From Thiotrichales bacterium (GTDB lineage: Bacteria > Pseudomonadota > Gammaproteobacteria > Beggiatoales > Beggiatoaceae), in the NCBI GenBank assembly GCA_016745035.1, contig JADGDE010000004.1, positions 1 to 64,000 of the forward strand: a stretch of 64,000 bases of DNA. Reading direction: 5' to 3'. The notes beneath the pieces were generated by a model. It saw only the letters and a program-made list of their open reading frames with translations, ran no database searches and was not told where the DNA came from. Shown in pieces: positions 44,147 to 53,229 of the stretch (the stretch's first letter is position 1; every line of letters begins with the position of its first letter). The translations under genes and the position numbers were made by a program.

Positions 44147-45313
44147 ATGTGGGATGAGTTTGAACTAGCCAGTCGTGCTGTCCGTGCAGGGCAAGTCCGT
44201 AGCCAAGAAAACGAACATAGTGAAGCCTTATACATGACTTCAAGTTATGTCTTTGGTAGTGCAGCCGAAGCCGCTGCCCGCTTTTCTGGCGATGTCCCTG
44301 GCAATGTTTACTCCCGCTTTACTAACCCTACCGTTAATACCTTTCAACAACGCTTAGCTGCGCTTGAAAATGCAGAACAATGCGTGGCGACAGCTTCTGG
44401 CATGTCGGCTATTTTGTCGGTGTGTATGGGGCACTTGAATGCAGGCGATCACATCGTTGCTTCTCAGAGTATTTTTGGCACGACCGTGGTCTTGTTTGAA
44501 AAAATTCTCAGTCGTTTTGATATTCAAACCGATTTTGTTGCCCTTGATGATACGGATGCTTGGGAAAAAGCCGTTAAAAACAATACCAAGCTGTTTTTCT
44601 TAGAATCTCCCTCCAATCCCTTATGCCAAATTGCCGATATTAGCGCTGTTGCTAAAGTTGCCCACAAGCATGACTGTTTGCTGGTAGTAGATAATTGTTT
44701 CTCTACGCCGATTTTTCAGCAGCCTTTAGCGCTGGGCGCAGATATTGTTGTCCATTCAGCGACCAAATACATCGACGGACAAGGGCGCACCTTGGGCGGC
44801 GCAGCGCTGGGTTCTGAAAAAATGATGGAACCGGTATACGCGGTATTGCGCAGTGCTGGGCCAACTCTAAGCGCCTTCAATGCTTGGGTGCTGCTCAAAG
44901 GTTTAGAAACCTTGCCAATACGGATGCAAGCGCATAATAACAACGCTCAAGGCTTAGCAACTTGGCTGCAAGCGCAAGATAATGTCACCAAAGTGTATTA
45001 TTTGGGTTTAGAAGACCATCCACAATATGCCTTGGCTCAACGCCAACAACGCGGCGCAGGCGGTTTATTATCCTTTGAACTCAAAGGCGGAAAAGAAGCC
45101 GCGTGGCGTTTGATAGACCAAACCCGTTTAATGTCGATTACCGCCAATTTAGGCGACAGCAAGACCACTATTACCCATCCAGCAACAACCACACATAGCC
45201 GTTTAAGCCCAGAACAACGCGCAGCCGCTGGCATCAGTGATGGTTTAATTCGTATTTCAGTTGGATTGGAAGCCTTAGCGGATCTGAAAAAAGATCTTAT
45301 CGGTGGGTTTTAA
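44147..45313 (+). CDS. metZ: O-succinylhomoserine sulfhydrylase
   Basis: This 388-residue PLP enzyme of the Cys/Met metabolism family makes homocysteine from O-succinylhomoserine and sulfide. The substrate-binding YSRFTNPTVNTFQQRLAALE, the DNCFSTPIFQQPLALGADIVVHSATKYIDGQGR segment with the PLP lysine, and TTTHSRLSPEQRAAAGI near the end are typical of MetZ. AGGAGC seven bases upstream sets the start. Cystathionine synthase and lyase share the fold, but the Y-S-R-F-T-N-P and ThrThrThrHisSer segments favour MetZ. Confidence 0.9.
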   Translation: MWDEFELASRAVRAGQVRSQENEHSEALYMTSSYVFGSAAEAAARFSGDVPGNVYSRFTNPTVNTFQQRLAALENAEQCVATASGMSAILSVCMGHLNAGDHIVASQSIFGTTVVLFEKILSRFDIQTDFVALDDTDAWEKAVKNNTKLFFLESPSNPLCQIADISAVAKVAHKHDCLLVVDNCFSTPIFQQPLALGADIVVHSATKYIDGQGRTLGGAALGSEKMMEPVYAVLRSAGPTLSAFNAWVLLKGLETLPIRMQAHNNNAQGLATWLQAQDNVTKVYYLGLEDHPQYALAQRQQRGAGGLLSFELKGGKEAAWRLIDQTRLMSITANLGDSKTTITHPATTTHSRLSPEQRAAAGISDGLIRISVGLEALADLKKDLIGGF

Positions 45314-45348
45314 TACTCACGTTTAGCATCGCAGGAACACGTTTTATT

Positions 45349-47544
45349 ATGTTTTATTCCCCGTGGCGTTTGTCAATTTTGTTCGCTTGCTCTGTAAGCT
45401 TATTGGCTTGTACGCCACCGCCAAAAAAATCAGATAAAGTCCCTAATGTGTTGGATTTAGTCACTGAGCATTTTCAAGAAAATAGCAGCCAACAAGATTT
45501 ATTGGATAGCCTCAATGACAATACCGAAGCCTTAGCCCCAACTATTCCACCTCAAGATATTGAAAATTCAGGCAGCCTGCCACGCTTTAATAGCGTCGAA
45601 GACAAAAGCCCGAAACTCAAAGCTGATGCTGATATTGCCCTTTCCTATGAGCAAGCCAATATCCGTTTAGTGATTGAAGAGTTAAGTGATTATATGGGCT
45701 TAACCACGGTGATTGACCCCAATGTCAAGGGCAAAGTTACCATGCGCACGCCGCCAGATAAAAAACTCACCGAGCGTGATGTCTGGCCTTTGTTGCAGTT
45801 GTTCCTTTATTCCAACAATATCAACATGGAAAAACGCGGCAATGTCTATCATTTCAAAAAAATGAATAAAGCCGGTTTACCCAGTAGCTTCAGTCATCGT
45901 CATGGTAAAACCCAAAAAGATGCCACCGAAGTGTTCCAAGTCACGCCGCTGCGTTATATCAATTTAGAAGCCGGGGTTGCCGCGCTCAAACCAATGGTGG
46001 AGCCACAAGGGCGTTTAATCAGCTTGCCGACCTTGAATGTGATCGGCATCACCGCCAGCCCCGACCACCTTGCCCGCATCAACCATTTATTATCTTTAAT
46101 TGATGCCGATCCCTTTGTTCATCGGGGCATTCGTTTATTCCGTCTTCACAATGTCAAAGCCCAAAATGTGAAAAAAGACCTAGAGAATATTCTCAAAGCC
46201 GTTGAGGGCAAAAACCCCTCTTATAAACTCATTGCCCTTGAGCGCCTCAATGCCATTTTAGTCGTCGCTCCCCCACAACGGGGTTTTACTGAGGTGAAGC
46301 GCTGGATCAGTATTTTGGACGAGGAAAACGAAGCGGGAGGCGAGCAAGTCTTTATTTATAAAGTCCGTAACCTCAAAGCGGGCAACTTGGCAACCACGCT
46401 AAACGAAGTGTTTAAACAAGAAAAAGACAAAGACGAGCCAGAGAAAAAGAAAAAAATCACCCAAAAATCCCCGATTCAAAAAACTGGCAACAAGACTAAA
46501 ACCAGCACAAAAACCGATACTAGCGCAAGCAGTGTTGGACAAAAAGGCATTTCTGCCGCCCTAGAAGTCACCATTGTCTCGGATGAGGATACCAATAGTT
46601 TACTGGTTCGTGCGACACCTAAAGATTATCGTCAACTTCTGCAAACCATTGTGCTGTTAGACACCGTCCCGAAAGAAGTCATGATCAATGTCATTGTTGC
46701 CGAAGTGGAACTCACTGAAAATTTTCAATTTGGGATCGATTGGAATGTTTTATTAGGAGATCGTAGTTTTATTGGTGTAGATTTTAGTGTGCCTGGTGCT
46801 GCCAGTCGTAGTGCAACCAGTATTACACGTTCCGATGGTAATAACGGTTTAATCATAGGTCAAGTTGGCAGTCGTATCACATCTGTGCTCAATGCCTTAA
46901 ATTCCAATGGTCATGTTGAATTACTTTCTCGACCTTCTATTTTAGTCAGGGACAATCAAGAAGCGTCTATTAATGTCGGCACAGATGAACCAACGATTAC
47001 ACGCGTTAATCAAACTCAAACCAGTTTAACGACAGCGACCAATACCGGTTTAACAACTTCTAACGAGGTAACCTATAGAAAAGCTGGGGTTATCCTTAAA
47101 GTTAAACCACAGATTAATCAGGATGGTTTTGTCAACATGGAAATTTCTCAAGAAGTATCACAACTGGGGGCAGAACGTAATAATTTACCTTCTTTTTCTG
47201 AACGAATTATTGAAACTTCTTTGGTTGTCAGAGATCAACAAGCGATTGTCATCGGCGGTTTAATTCAAACCCGATCTAACTATAATAAAGAGGGTTTGCC
47301 TTGGTTAAGTGATGTGCCTGTTGTTGGTTCTGCATTTAGTAGCCGTGATGATCAAGTGGTACGAACGGAATTAGTCTTATTTATTATTCCTCAGATTATC
47401 AGACCAGAAGCAGATAACAGTCAATATGTTCAGAAATACCAACAGCGAATGCAAATGATTAACGAGCTATTCCGCCGTGAATTTGAACTAGAACAAGCCA
47501 AATTAGAAGCGGCGAATGACGACAACGAGGCGGAGGCGCAGTAA
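45349..47544 (+). CDS. gspD: Type II secretion secretin GspD
   Basis: This 731-residue outer-membrane protein forms the exit channel of the type II secretion system. A lipoprotein-type signal (LLACTPPPKK) is unusual for GspD and suggests it can reach the outer membrane without a pilotin. After a linker come the N0 domain (ISYEQANIRLVIEELSDYMGLTTVIDPNVKGKVTMRT region), N1-N3 repeats with a charged low-complexity insertion (KDKDEPEKKKKITQ), and the secretin core (VMINVIVAEVELTENFQFGIDW to VPVVGSAFSSRDDQVVRTELVLFIIPQII). The other gsp genes in the window (gspI/H, gspC) are 8 and 13 kb away. Its stop overlaps the lptD start. Confidence 0.93.
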   Translation: MFYSPWRLSILFACSVSLLACTPPPKKSDKVPNVLDLVTEHFQENSSQQDLLDSLNDNTEALAPTIPPQDIENSGSLPRFNSVEDKSPKLKADADIALSYEQANIRLVIEELSDYMGLTTVIDPNVKGKVTMRTPPDKKLTERDVWPLLQLFLYSNNINMEKRGNVYHFKKMNKAGLPSSFSHRHGKTQKDATEVFQVTPLRYINLEAGVAALKPMVEPQGRLISLPTLNVIGITASPDHLARINHLLSLIDADPFVHRGIRLFRLHNVKAQNVKKDLENILKAVEGKNPSYKLIALERLNAILVVAPPQRGFTEVKRWISILDEENEAGGEQVFIYKVRNLKAGNLATTLNEVFKQEKDKDEPEKKKKITQKSPIQKTGNKTKTSTKTDTSASSVGQKGISAALEVTIVSDEDTNSLLVRATPKDYRQLLQTIVLLDTVPKEVMINVIVAEVELTENFQFGIDWNVLLGDRSFIGVDFSVPGAASRSATSITRSDGNNGLIIGQVGSRITSVLNALNSNGHVELLSRPSILVRDNQEASINVGTDEPTITRVNQTQTSLTTATNTGLTTSNEVTYRKAGVILKVKPQINQDGFVNMEISQEVSQLGAERNNLPSFSERIIETSLVVRDQQAIVIGGLIQTRSNYNKEGLPWLSDVPVVGSAFSSRDDQVVRTELVLFIIPQIIRPEADNSQYVQKYQQRMQMINELFRREFELEQAKLEAANDDNEAEAQ

Positions 47545-49772
47545 TGAATAACTGGGTAAAATCTTTTTTCGGTGTCTGTCTTTGCAGTTGCGGGATGCCT
47601 GTTCTCGCCGAGCAATGTCAAACTTTAGAGAGTCGCATTCCTGCTGTGCCTAATATCGACGAAACCGTCGCTGCGGGCACATTCAAGCTCGATGCCGATG
47701 ATGCCACCATTCAAGTTTTACCCGCCAACCCTGAAAACCAAGCTGACAGCCTCACTCGCTATACCTTCCAAGGCGATGTCTTACTCAAAGACGCAACGCG
47801 AACCCTAAAAGCGGAAAATTTAACCTACGATAGCAACAGCGGGCGCATTGATGCAGCTGGCGCTGTCAGCTTTTGGACGCCGAGCTATGTCGCCAAAGGA
47901 CAACAAGTTCACCTGAAAAACGATAAAACCGGGATTATCACCGATACCCATTATTGGCTACGCGAGCGCCAAGCCCAAGGCACGGCTGGAAGTATTATTC
48001 GCAAAGATGAAAAAAGCTTAAGCCTCAAAGACAGTGTTTATACCGGCTGCGATCTAGAAAAACCCGATTGGCGTTTGGAAGGCAAAAATATCGAACTCGA
48101 TTTTGAAACCGAGATGGGCGAGGCGCGGGATATGACCTTTTATATCCGTGACACCCCGATTTTTTATGCGCCTTATATGAGCTTTCCGCTCAGCAATAAA
48201 CGTAAATCCGGTTTGTTGATTCCCAAAGTCGGTAATTCTAACGCCCTCGGTTTTGATTTGAGCTTACCCTATTATTGGAATTTAGCCCCTAATTACGATA
48301 TGACCTTAACCCCACGGTTGATGAGCCGTCGTGGTGTGTCTTTGACCACCGAATTGCGTTATTTATTTGAGGACCATCGCGGTGAAGTCAACTGGTCTTA
48401 TCTGCCCTCAGATCGCGTCCGTGATGAAAACCGCCATTTACTCAAAATCCAACACCAAAGCCGTTTATATACGGGCTTAGGCTTAAATGTTTTTTATAAC
48501 GAAGTCTCCGATGATCGTTATTTTGAAGACTTAGGCTCGAATTTAGACATCTCCAGTACTACCCATTTAGAACAACGGGCAGATTTGATTCATCGCGGTC
48601 CTGGCTATTATTTACTTGCCCGTGCCCAACGTTTCCAAACCTTGAGTGTCAATCCAAAAGCGCGTCCTTATCAGCGCTTGCCGCAAATTTTATTCAACAC
48701 CCAATTGCCCGAGCGCCATCAAAAACTGCATTATCATTTACGCACGGAATATGTGCATTTTGACCGCGACATCGGCGACCCCAGCGACCCGACCGGACAA
48801 CGCTTTGATGTCCTTGGCGAGATTGCTTATCCGCAACGCTGGGCAGCGGGCTTTATCGTTCCCAAAGCCGCGTGGCGTTATACCCAATACCGCACCGATA
48901 ACCGCGACAACGAATCGCGCTCTATCCCGACTTTAAGCGTTGATATGGGGCTGTTCTTTGAGCGTTCTATGGACTTAAATTGGCTGGGTTCAAAACAATT
49001 TACCCAAACCCTAGAGCCACGGCTTTATTATGTCAATACGCCTTATCGACAACAAAACCAATTGCCGATTTATGACAGCGCCGCTTATGATTTTTCCTTT
49101 GCCGGAATTTTCCGCCCCAACCGCTATAACGGCGCGGATCGCATTGGCGATGAAAACCGCCTCGCACTGGCTTTAACCAGCCGCTTGATGGCACAAGACA
49201 CAGGCACTGAAGCGCTACGTTTAAGCATCGGACAGGTGTACTATTTTGAAGACCGACAAGTAAGCATCGATAACGAAACCTTGCCCACCGATAGCAATCG
49301 CTCGCATATCATTGCCGAGGTTGATGCCAAAATCACTAAAAACTTAAGTGTGGCACAAACGGTTCAATGGGATCATGAAGACACCGAAGTCCAGCAAGGG
49401 ATTTCTCATATCCGCTATCGTGGTGATGACAAACACCTGATCAACGTCTCTTACCGTAACCGCGATAACTCTCTAAAACAAACCGATGTCTCTTGGTATT
49501 GGCCGCTGAAAGACCGCTGGCAAATCGCCGGGCGCTGGAATTATTCCCTCAAACATAACACCAGTTTAGAAACCTTCATCGGCTTGGGTTATGAAAGTTG
49601 TTGCTGGGCTGGGCGCTTGGTGGCACGACGTTACTTAAATAATGCCGAGGGCGATTATTCTAACGGGCTATTTTTACAACTTGAACTCAAAGGGCTGGGC
49701 GGTGCAGGACGTAAAACTGAGCGTTTCCTCAGCGAGAGCATCAGCGGATTTTCAGATAATTTAGCGGATTAA
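47544..49772 (+). CDS. lptD: LPS-assembly outer-membrane protein LptD
   Basis: This 742-residue protein inserts lipopolysaccharide into the outer leaflet with LptE. Signal peptide to about VLAEQ; an OstA-type jellyroll (YTFQGDVLLKDATRTLKAENLTYDSNSGRIDAAGAV), then the 26-strand barrel beginning around APYMSFPLSNKRKSGLLIPKVGNSN. Cysteines at the N-terminus (EQC) and CC in YESCCWAGRLVARRYL correspond to the disulfide pairs of LptD. Length (784 in E. coli) fits. Start codon overlaps the gspD stop (TAATG). The common neighbours surA and pdxA are absent. Confidence 0.96.
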   Translation: MNNWVKSFFGVCLCSCGMPVLAEQCQTLESRIPAVPNIDETVAAGTFKLDADDATIQVLPANPENQADSLTRYTFQGDVLLKDATRTLKAENLTYDSNSGRIDAAGAVSFWTPSYVAKGQQVHLKNDKTGIITDTHYWLRERQAQGTAGSIIRKDEKSLSLKDSVYTGCDLEKPDWRLEGKNIELDFETEMGEARDMTFYIRDTPIFYAPYMSFPLSNKRKSGLLIPKVGNSNALGFDLSLPYYWNLAPNYDMTLTPRLMSRRGVSLTTELRYLFEDHRGEVNWSYLPSDRVRDENRHLLKIQHQSRLYTGLGLNVFYNEVSDDRYFEDLGSNLDISSTTHLEQRADLIHRGPGYYLLARAQRFQTLSVNPKARPYQRLPQILFNTQLPERHQKLHYHLRTEYVHFDRDIGDPSDPTGQRFDVLGEIAYPQRWAAGFIVPKAAWRYTQYRTDNRDNESRSIPTLSVDMGLFFERSMDLNWLGSKQFTQTLEPRLYYVNTPYRQQNQLPIYDSAAYDFSFAGIFRPNRYNGADRIGDENRLALALTSRLMAQDTGTEALRLSIGQVYYFEDRQVSIDNETLPTDSNRSHIIAEVDAKITKNLSVAQTVQWDHEDTEVQQGISHIRYRGDDKHLINVSYRNRDNSLKQTDVSWYWPLKDRWQIAGRWNYSLKHNTSLETFIGLGYESCCWAGRLVARRYLNNAEGDYSNGLFLQLELKGLGGAGRKTERFLSESISGFSDNLAD

Positions 49773-49776
49773 GACA

Positions 49777-51210
49777 GTGGCACACACAGTTCCTGATATT
49801 AAACACAAAAACTGGTCTTCTCAATGGTTGTTTATTATGGCAGCCACCGGCTCGGCAGTCGGTTTGGGCAATATTTGGAAATTTCCTTACATCACCGGTG
49901 AAAATGGTGGCGGTGCGTTTGTGCTTTTGTATCTTGCCTGCATCCTTTTATTAGGCGTGCCAGTGATGATGACCGAAATCATGCTCGGGCGCAAAGGCGG
50001 TTTAAGTCCGATTAACTCCATGCGTAAATTGGTTGGCATCGCCAAAGCCAGTCCTTTGTGGACGACTATTGGCTGGTCAGGCTTGCTCGCTGGGGTGATG
50101 ATTTTGTCCTTTTACAGTGTCATCGCGGGCTGGGCGCTAGCCTATATTCCGATGATGGCAACGGGCACATTCACAGGCATTGATGCCGAAGGTTCTAGTG
50201 AATTATTCGGCGCATTAATCGCTGACCCGTGGCGCTTAATCCTCTGGCATAGCATCTTTATGCTCATGACCATGCTTGTCATCGCCCGAGGTATGGAAAA
50301 AGGTTTAGAGCGGGCGATTAGCATCCTATTACCCGGTTTATTTTTGCTGTTATTGGCATTGGTCGGCTATGCCTATGTGGCAACCGACCAATTCGGGCGC
50401 GCCTTAAGTTTCTTATTCAACCCTGATTTTGACGCTCTGTTGTATACGCAAAATGCCGATGGACAAACCATTTTTAATTTAGAAGGCATCCTCAGTGCCT
50501 TGGGGCTGGCATTTTTCTCCTTGAGTTTGGGCATGGGTTCAATCATGGTTTACGGTGCGTATTTGCCTAAAGAAAGTTCGATTGGCGAGGCGACCATCAG
50601 CATTGTGATTGCCGATACCTTGGTGGCTATTTTAGCCGGCTTAGCGATTTTCCCAATTGTGTTTTCCTACGGGCTGGACATTGGTGCGGGTCCTGGGCTT
50701 GTGTTTGTCACTTTGCCGATTGCCTTTGGTAATATGGGCGGCGGTGTAATTTTTGGCACGCTGTTTTTTGTCTTACTGGTGTTTGCCGCATGGACATCCG
50801 CTTTTTCACTGCTTGAACCTGTGGTCGCTTGGTTAGTTGAAAGTAAACGCTTTAGCCGCCCAAATGCGGTTTGGCTTAGTGGTGGGATTATCTGGCTGGT
50901 GGGGCTGCTCAATGTCTTATCATTTAATGTTTTAGAGAGCTTTCATCCCTTGAGTTTTTTGGGCGAGTTTAAACTCGCACAACAAAATATTTTTGGCATT
51001 CTCGATTATATGACTTCCAATGTGATGCTGCCGCTCGGTGGCTTGGCGATGGCTTTATTTGCCGCTTGGGTTTTGCCCAGCGCGATTGTCAGCAAAGAAT
51101 TTAACCTTCCAGAGGGCTGCGTCACTTACCGCACTTGGTCATTTTTAATCCATTATGTCACCCCCATTGGCGTTGGTCTGATATTTTTGAAAAGTGTTGG
51201 GCTGATTTAG
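49777..51210 (+). CDS. Sodium-dependent neurotransmitter-symporter (NSS/SNF) family transporter
   Basis: This 477-residue inner-membrane protein has 11-12 membrane helices of the LeuT fold. GSAVGLGNIWKFPYITGENGGGAFVLLYL in helix 1 forms the sodium and substrate site. Bacterial members import amino acids; the substrate cannot be told here. The start is GTG, four bases after the lptD stop, without a clear ribosome site, so translation is probably coupled. It is the last gene of this direction, facing the envelope cluster. Confidence 0.93.
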   Translation: MAHTVPDIKHKNWSSQWLFIMAATGSAVGLGNIWKFPYITGENGGGAFVLLYLACILLLGVPVMMTEIMLGRKGGLSPINSMRKLVGIAKASPLWTTIGWSGLLAGVMILSFYSVIAGWALAYIPMMATGTFTGIDAEGSSELFGALIADPWRLILWHSIFMLMTMLVIARGMEKGLERAISILLPGLFLLLLALVGYAYVATDQFGRALSFLFNPDFDALLYTQNADGQTIFNLEGILSALGLAFFSLSLGMGSIMVYGAYLPKESSIGEATISIVIADTLVAILAGLAIFPIVFSYGLDIGAGPGLVFVTLPIAFGNMGGGVIFGTLFFVLLVFAAWTSAFSLLEPVVAWLVESKRFSRPNAVWLSGGIIWLVGLLNVLSFNVLESFHPLSFLGEFKLAQQNIFGILDYMTSNVMLPLGGLAMALFAAWVLPSAIVSKEFNLPEGCVTYRTWSFLIHYVTPIGVGLIFLKSVGLI

Positions 51211-51217
51211 TTTTTAA

Positions 51218-51243
51218 GAGACATAGCAGTGCTACGTCGCTAC
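51218..51243. repeat. REP-like imperfect palindrome between convergent genes
   Basis: GAGACATAGCAGTGCTACGTCGCTACG contains the TAGCAGTGCTA core of the palindrome at 13345. It lies between the stop of the NSS gene and that of the flippase-like gene, where it may stabilise or end transcripts from both sides. Confidence 0.45.
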
Positions 51244-52133
51244 GGTTTCGTTAATAGACGTTGCAATAACCATAAGCTAACATCGGCTAAAAAAAGTACG
51301 GCTCGAAAGCCTGCGATTAAGACAATAGCGCTACCAATGGCAATAGGCAAATTTAATAAACTGCCAGAAACCCATTCAAAAACCCCTAAGCCTTGCGGTG
51401 CAAATGGGGTAACTAAGCCGACTCCAATAGAAAATAAAAAAATGCTGCCATATTCTATTAAATCGCCGATATTATCTGAAAAAGCAAACGCTGATAAATA
51501 GCACACAAAAGCCAAACTAATTAATAAAAAAATAGGAATATAAACCGCCACAGCTTGCCAATAGTAGCGCTGTTCAAAATTGCTCTCATTTTTGAGTATA
51601 AAGCGTTTAAGCACATAAGGCATTAGCCATAAAGCAAGGGCATTGGCAATCAATATCAGCACAATCCAAGGGCTTAAAAAAAAGTCCAGTCCCTTTATAT
51701 ACAGTATCCCCACCCCACCCATGCTTAAGCTGAGGCTAGCACCAAAAAAGCTTTCTAATAACATCATAATGCCTAATTGTGTTTTTGTTAAACCTTGTTG
51801 ATGTAAGTCACTGGCACGGCTGACCATATGCCAAATACCGCCGGGAATATAGCGGGTGATGAGACGTTTGATATAAATATGACCAAGCAAAGCGTAAGGG
51901 AGTTGAATGCCTGCGGCTTTTAATATGTATGCCGTTGCTACCGGTACAGTGCAATGGTAGAGCATGACGAACAGCACCGCTAACAGTAAATAGCCAAGCT
52001 GCGCTTTAGAAAAAATGAAGCTCAAGCTCTCTTGGCTATGCCATGCTATATAAATTAAAAAAACCAATGCCAACGGGGTAAAAATTTGCCGTAACCATGA
52101 TAACAAAGACTTTAACTGTGCTTGTTTAAGCAT
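51240..52133 (-). CDS. Flippase-like membrane protein (UPF0104/LPG_synthase_TM)
   Basis: This 297-residue protein has about seven to eight membrane helices of the family related to the flippase half of MprF and to other isoprenoid- or lipid-linked transport proteins. LIKRLITRYIPGGIWHMVSRASDLHQQGL and the C-terminal TPFAPQGLGVFEWV are typical family motifs. A long frame extends to 52241, but it overlaps the upstream epimerase gene; ATG 52133 (MLKQAQLK) overlaps its stop by eight bases and is the likely start. It is last in the three-gene envelope cluster and may move or assemble a glycolipid. Confidence 0.8.
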   Translation of the reverse strand: MLKQAQLKSLLSWLRQIFTPLALVFLIYIAWHSQESLSFIFSKAQLGYLLLAVLFVMLYHCTVPVATAYILKAAGIQLPYALLGHIYIKRLITRYIPGGIWHMVSRASDLHQQGLTKTQLGIMMLLESFFGASLSLSMGGVGILYIKGLDFFLSPWIVLILIANALALWLMPYVLKRFILKNESNFEQRYYWQAVAVYIPIFLLISLAFVCYLSAFAFSDNIGDLIEYGSIFLFSIGVGLVTPFAPQGLGVFEWVSGSLLNLPIAIGSAIVLIAGFRAVLFLADVSLWLLQRLLTKP

Positions 52134-53220
52134 CGACTTGGCTAAACTCGCGGGTATGTTTGAGGATGACTTGGCAGGGAGATTTTTTGAGTTGTTGTGG
52201 TGAAAAACGATACTCATCAACATGGGTAATAAACTGCTCAATGACTTCAGGCTGATATTTACTTAAAACGCAGTTTTTGCCCAAACCTTCGTGGCGTTCG
52301 GTGGCTTTACGGAGCAATAAAATCGGTTTACCCAGATAAAAACATTCTTCTTGATTGCTGCCGCCATCGCTGACTAGAAAATCCGCATCTAAAATCAGTC
52401 TTAAGAATTGGAAATAATCATAACGTTGGCGTAATTCAATCTGTGGATTATTTTTAAGGCGCTCAAACAGCTTAAATTTGCGTAAGCGTTGTTCGGTGGG
52501 TTTGTGCAAAATAAATAATAAATAATGGCGCTTAGCAATGGTTTCGACCTGTTCAACCACTCGGAGTAAGGTGCTTTCATTGTAGATATTTTCATAGCGG
52601 TGCAAAGTGATGATAGCATATGGGCGCGTGGGTATCTCGACTTCGGTTTGTTGTTTTATCGCAGGTAGGGCGATGTTGAGCGCATCGTATAAAGTATTGG
52701 CTTCCGTGTTGATTTTTGTCCCAGAAAATTTAGCCACATTATCCATTGCCCATGCGCCAGAGCAAAAAAAATAATCACTGAGCCAAAAAGTTAGGATACG
52801 GGTAATTTCTTCTGGAAAGGGGTGAAACAGCTTAAAAGAGCGCAAACCCGATTCCACATGCCCGACTTTTAGCCCGCCAATTTTAGCCATCAAAGCCCCG
52901 AGCAAGGTTGAGAAGGTATCGCCATGGACAAGGACAATACCGTTTTTATCCCCAGCAAAGACCTTGCGACGATATTTCAGCACATGCCAAAGGCTTTTAA
53001 GCATCCATAGTCCCATTTGCACAATCGAGGTGATGTCTTTGCCTTGATAAATGTGATAATCGGGTGATTTTAGAGAAAAATTAGCTAAAATATCAGCAAT
53101 GGTGTCTTTGTGTTGCCCAGTGGAAATATAGTTATACTCGATTCCTGCTTGATCAAAATGGTATAGCAAAGGAGCCATTTTAATCAGTTGGGCTTTAGTA
53201 CCAATCACGACATGAATCAT
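52126..53220 (-). CDS. UDP-GlcNAc 2-epimerase-like protein (WecB family)
   Basis: This 364-residue cytoplasmic protein has the two-Rossmann fold of non-hydrolysing UDP-N-acetylglucosamine 2-epimerases. It carries VIGTKAQLIKMAPLL at the start, VHGDTFSTLLGALMAKIGGLKVGHVESGLRSF, ITLHRYENI and SDGGSNQEECFYLGKPILLLRKATERHEG, the last slightly different from the family SGGIQEE, so the substrate may be another UDP-sugar. It lies between the LTA-synthase-like gene (nine bases) and the flippase-like gene (overlap). Confidence 0.88.
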   Translation of the reverse strand: MIHVVIGTKAQLIKMAPLLYHFDQAGIEYNYISTGQHKDTIADILANFSLKSPDYHIYQGKDITSIVQMGLWMLKSLWHVLKYRRKVFAGDKNGIVLVHGDTFSTLLGALMAKIGGLKVGHVESGLRSFKLFHPFPEEITRILTFWLSDYFFCSGAWAMDNVAKFSGTKINTEANTLYDALNIALPAIKQQTEVEIPTRPYAIITLHRYENIYNESTLLRVVEQVETIAKRHYLLFILHKPTEQRLRKFKLFERLKNNPQIELRQRYDYFQFLRLILDADFLVSDGGSNQEECFYLGKPILLLRKATERHEGLGKNCVLSKYQPEVIEQFITHVDEYRFSPQQLKKSPCQVILKHTREFSQVDA

Positions 53221-53229
53221 AAGCTTGCC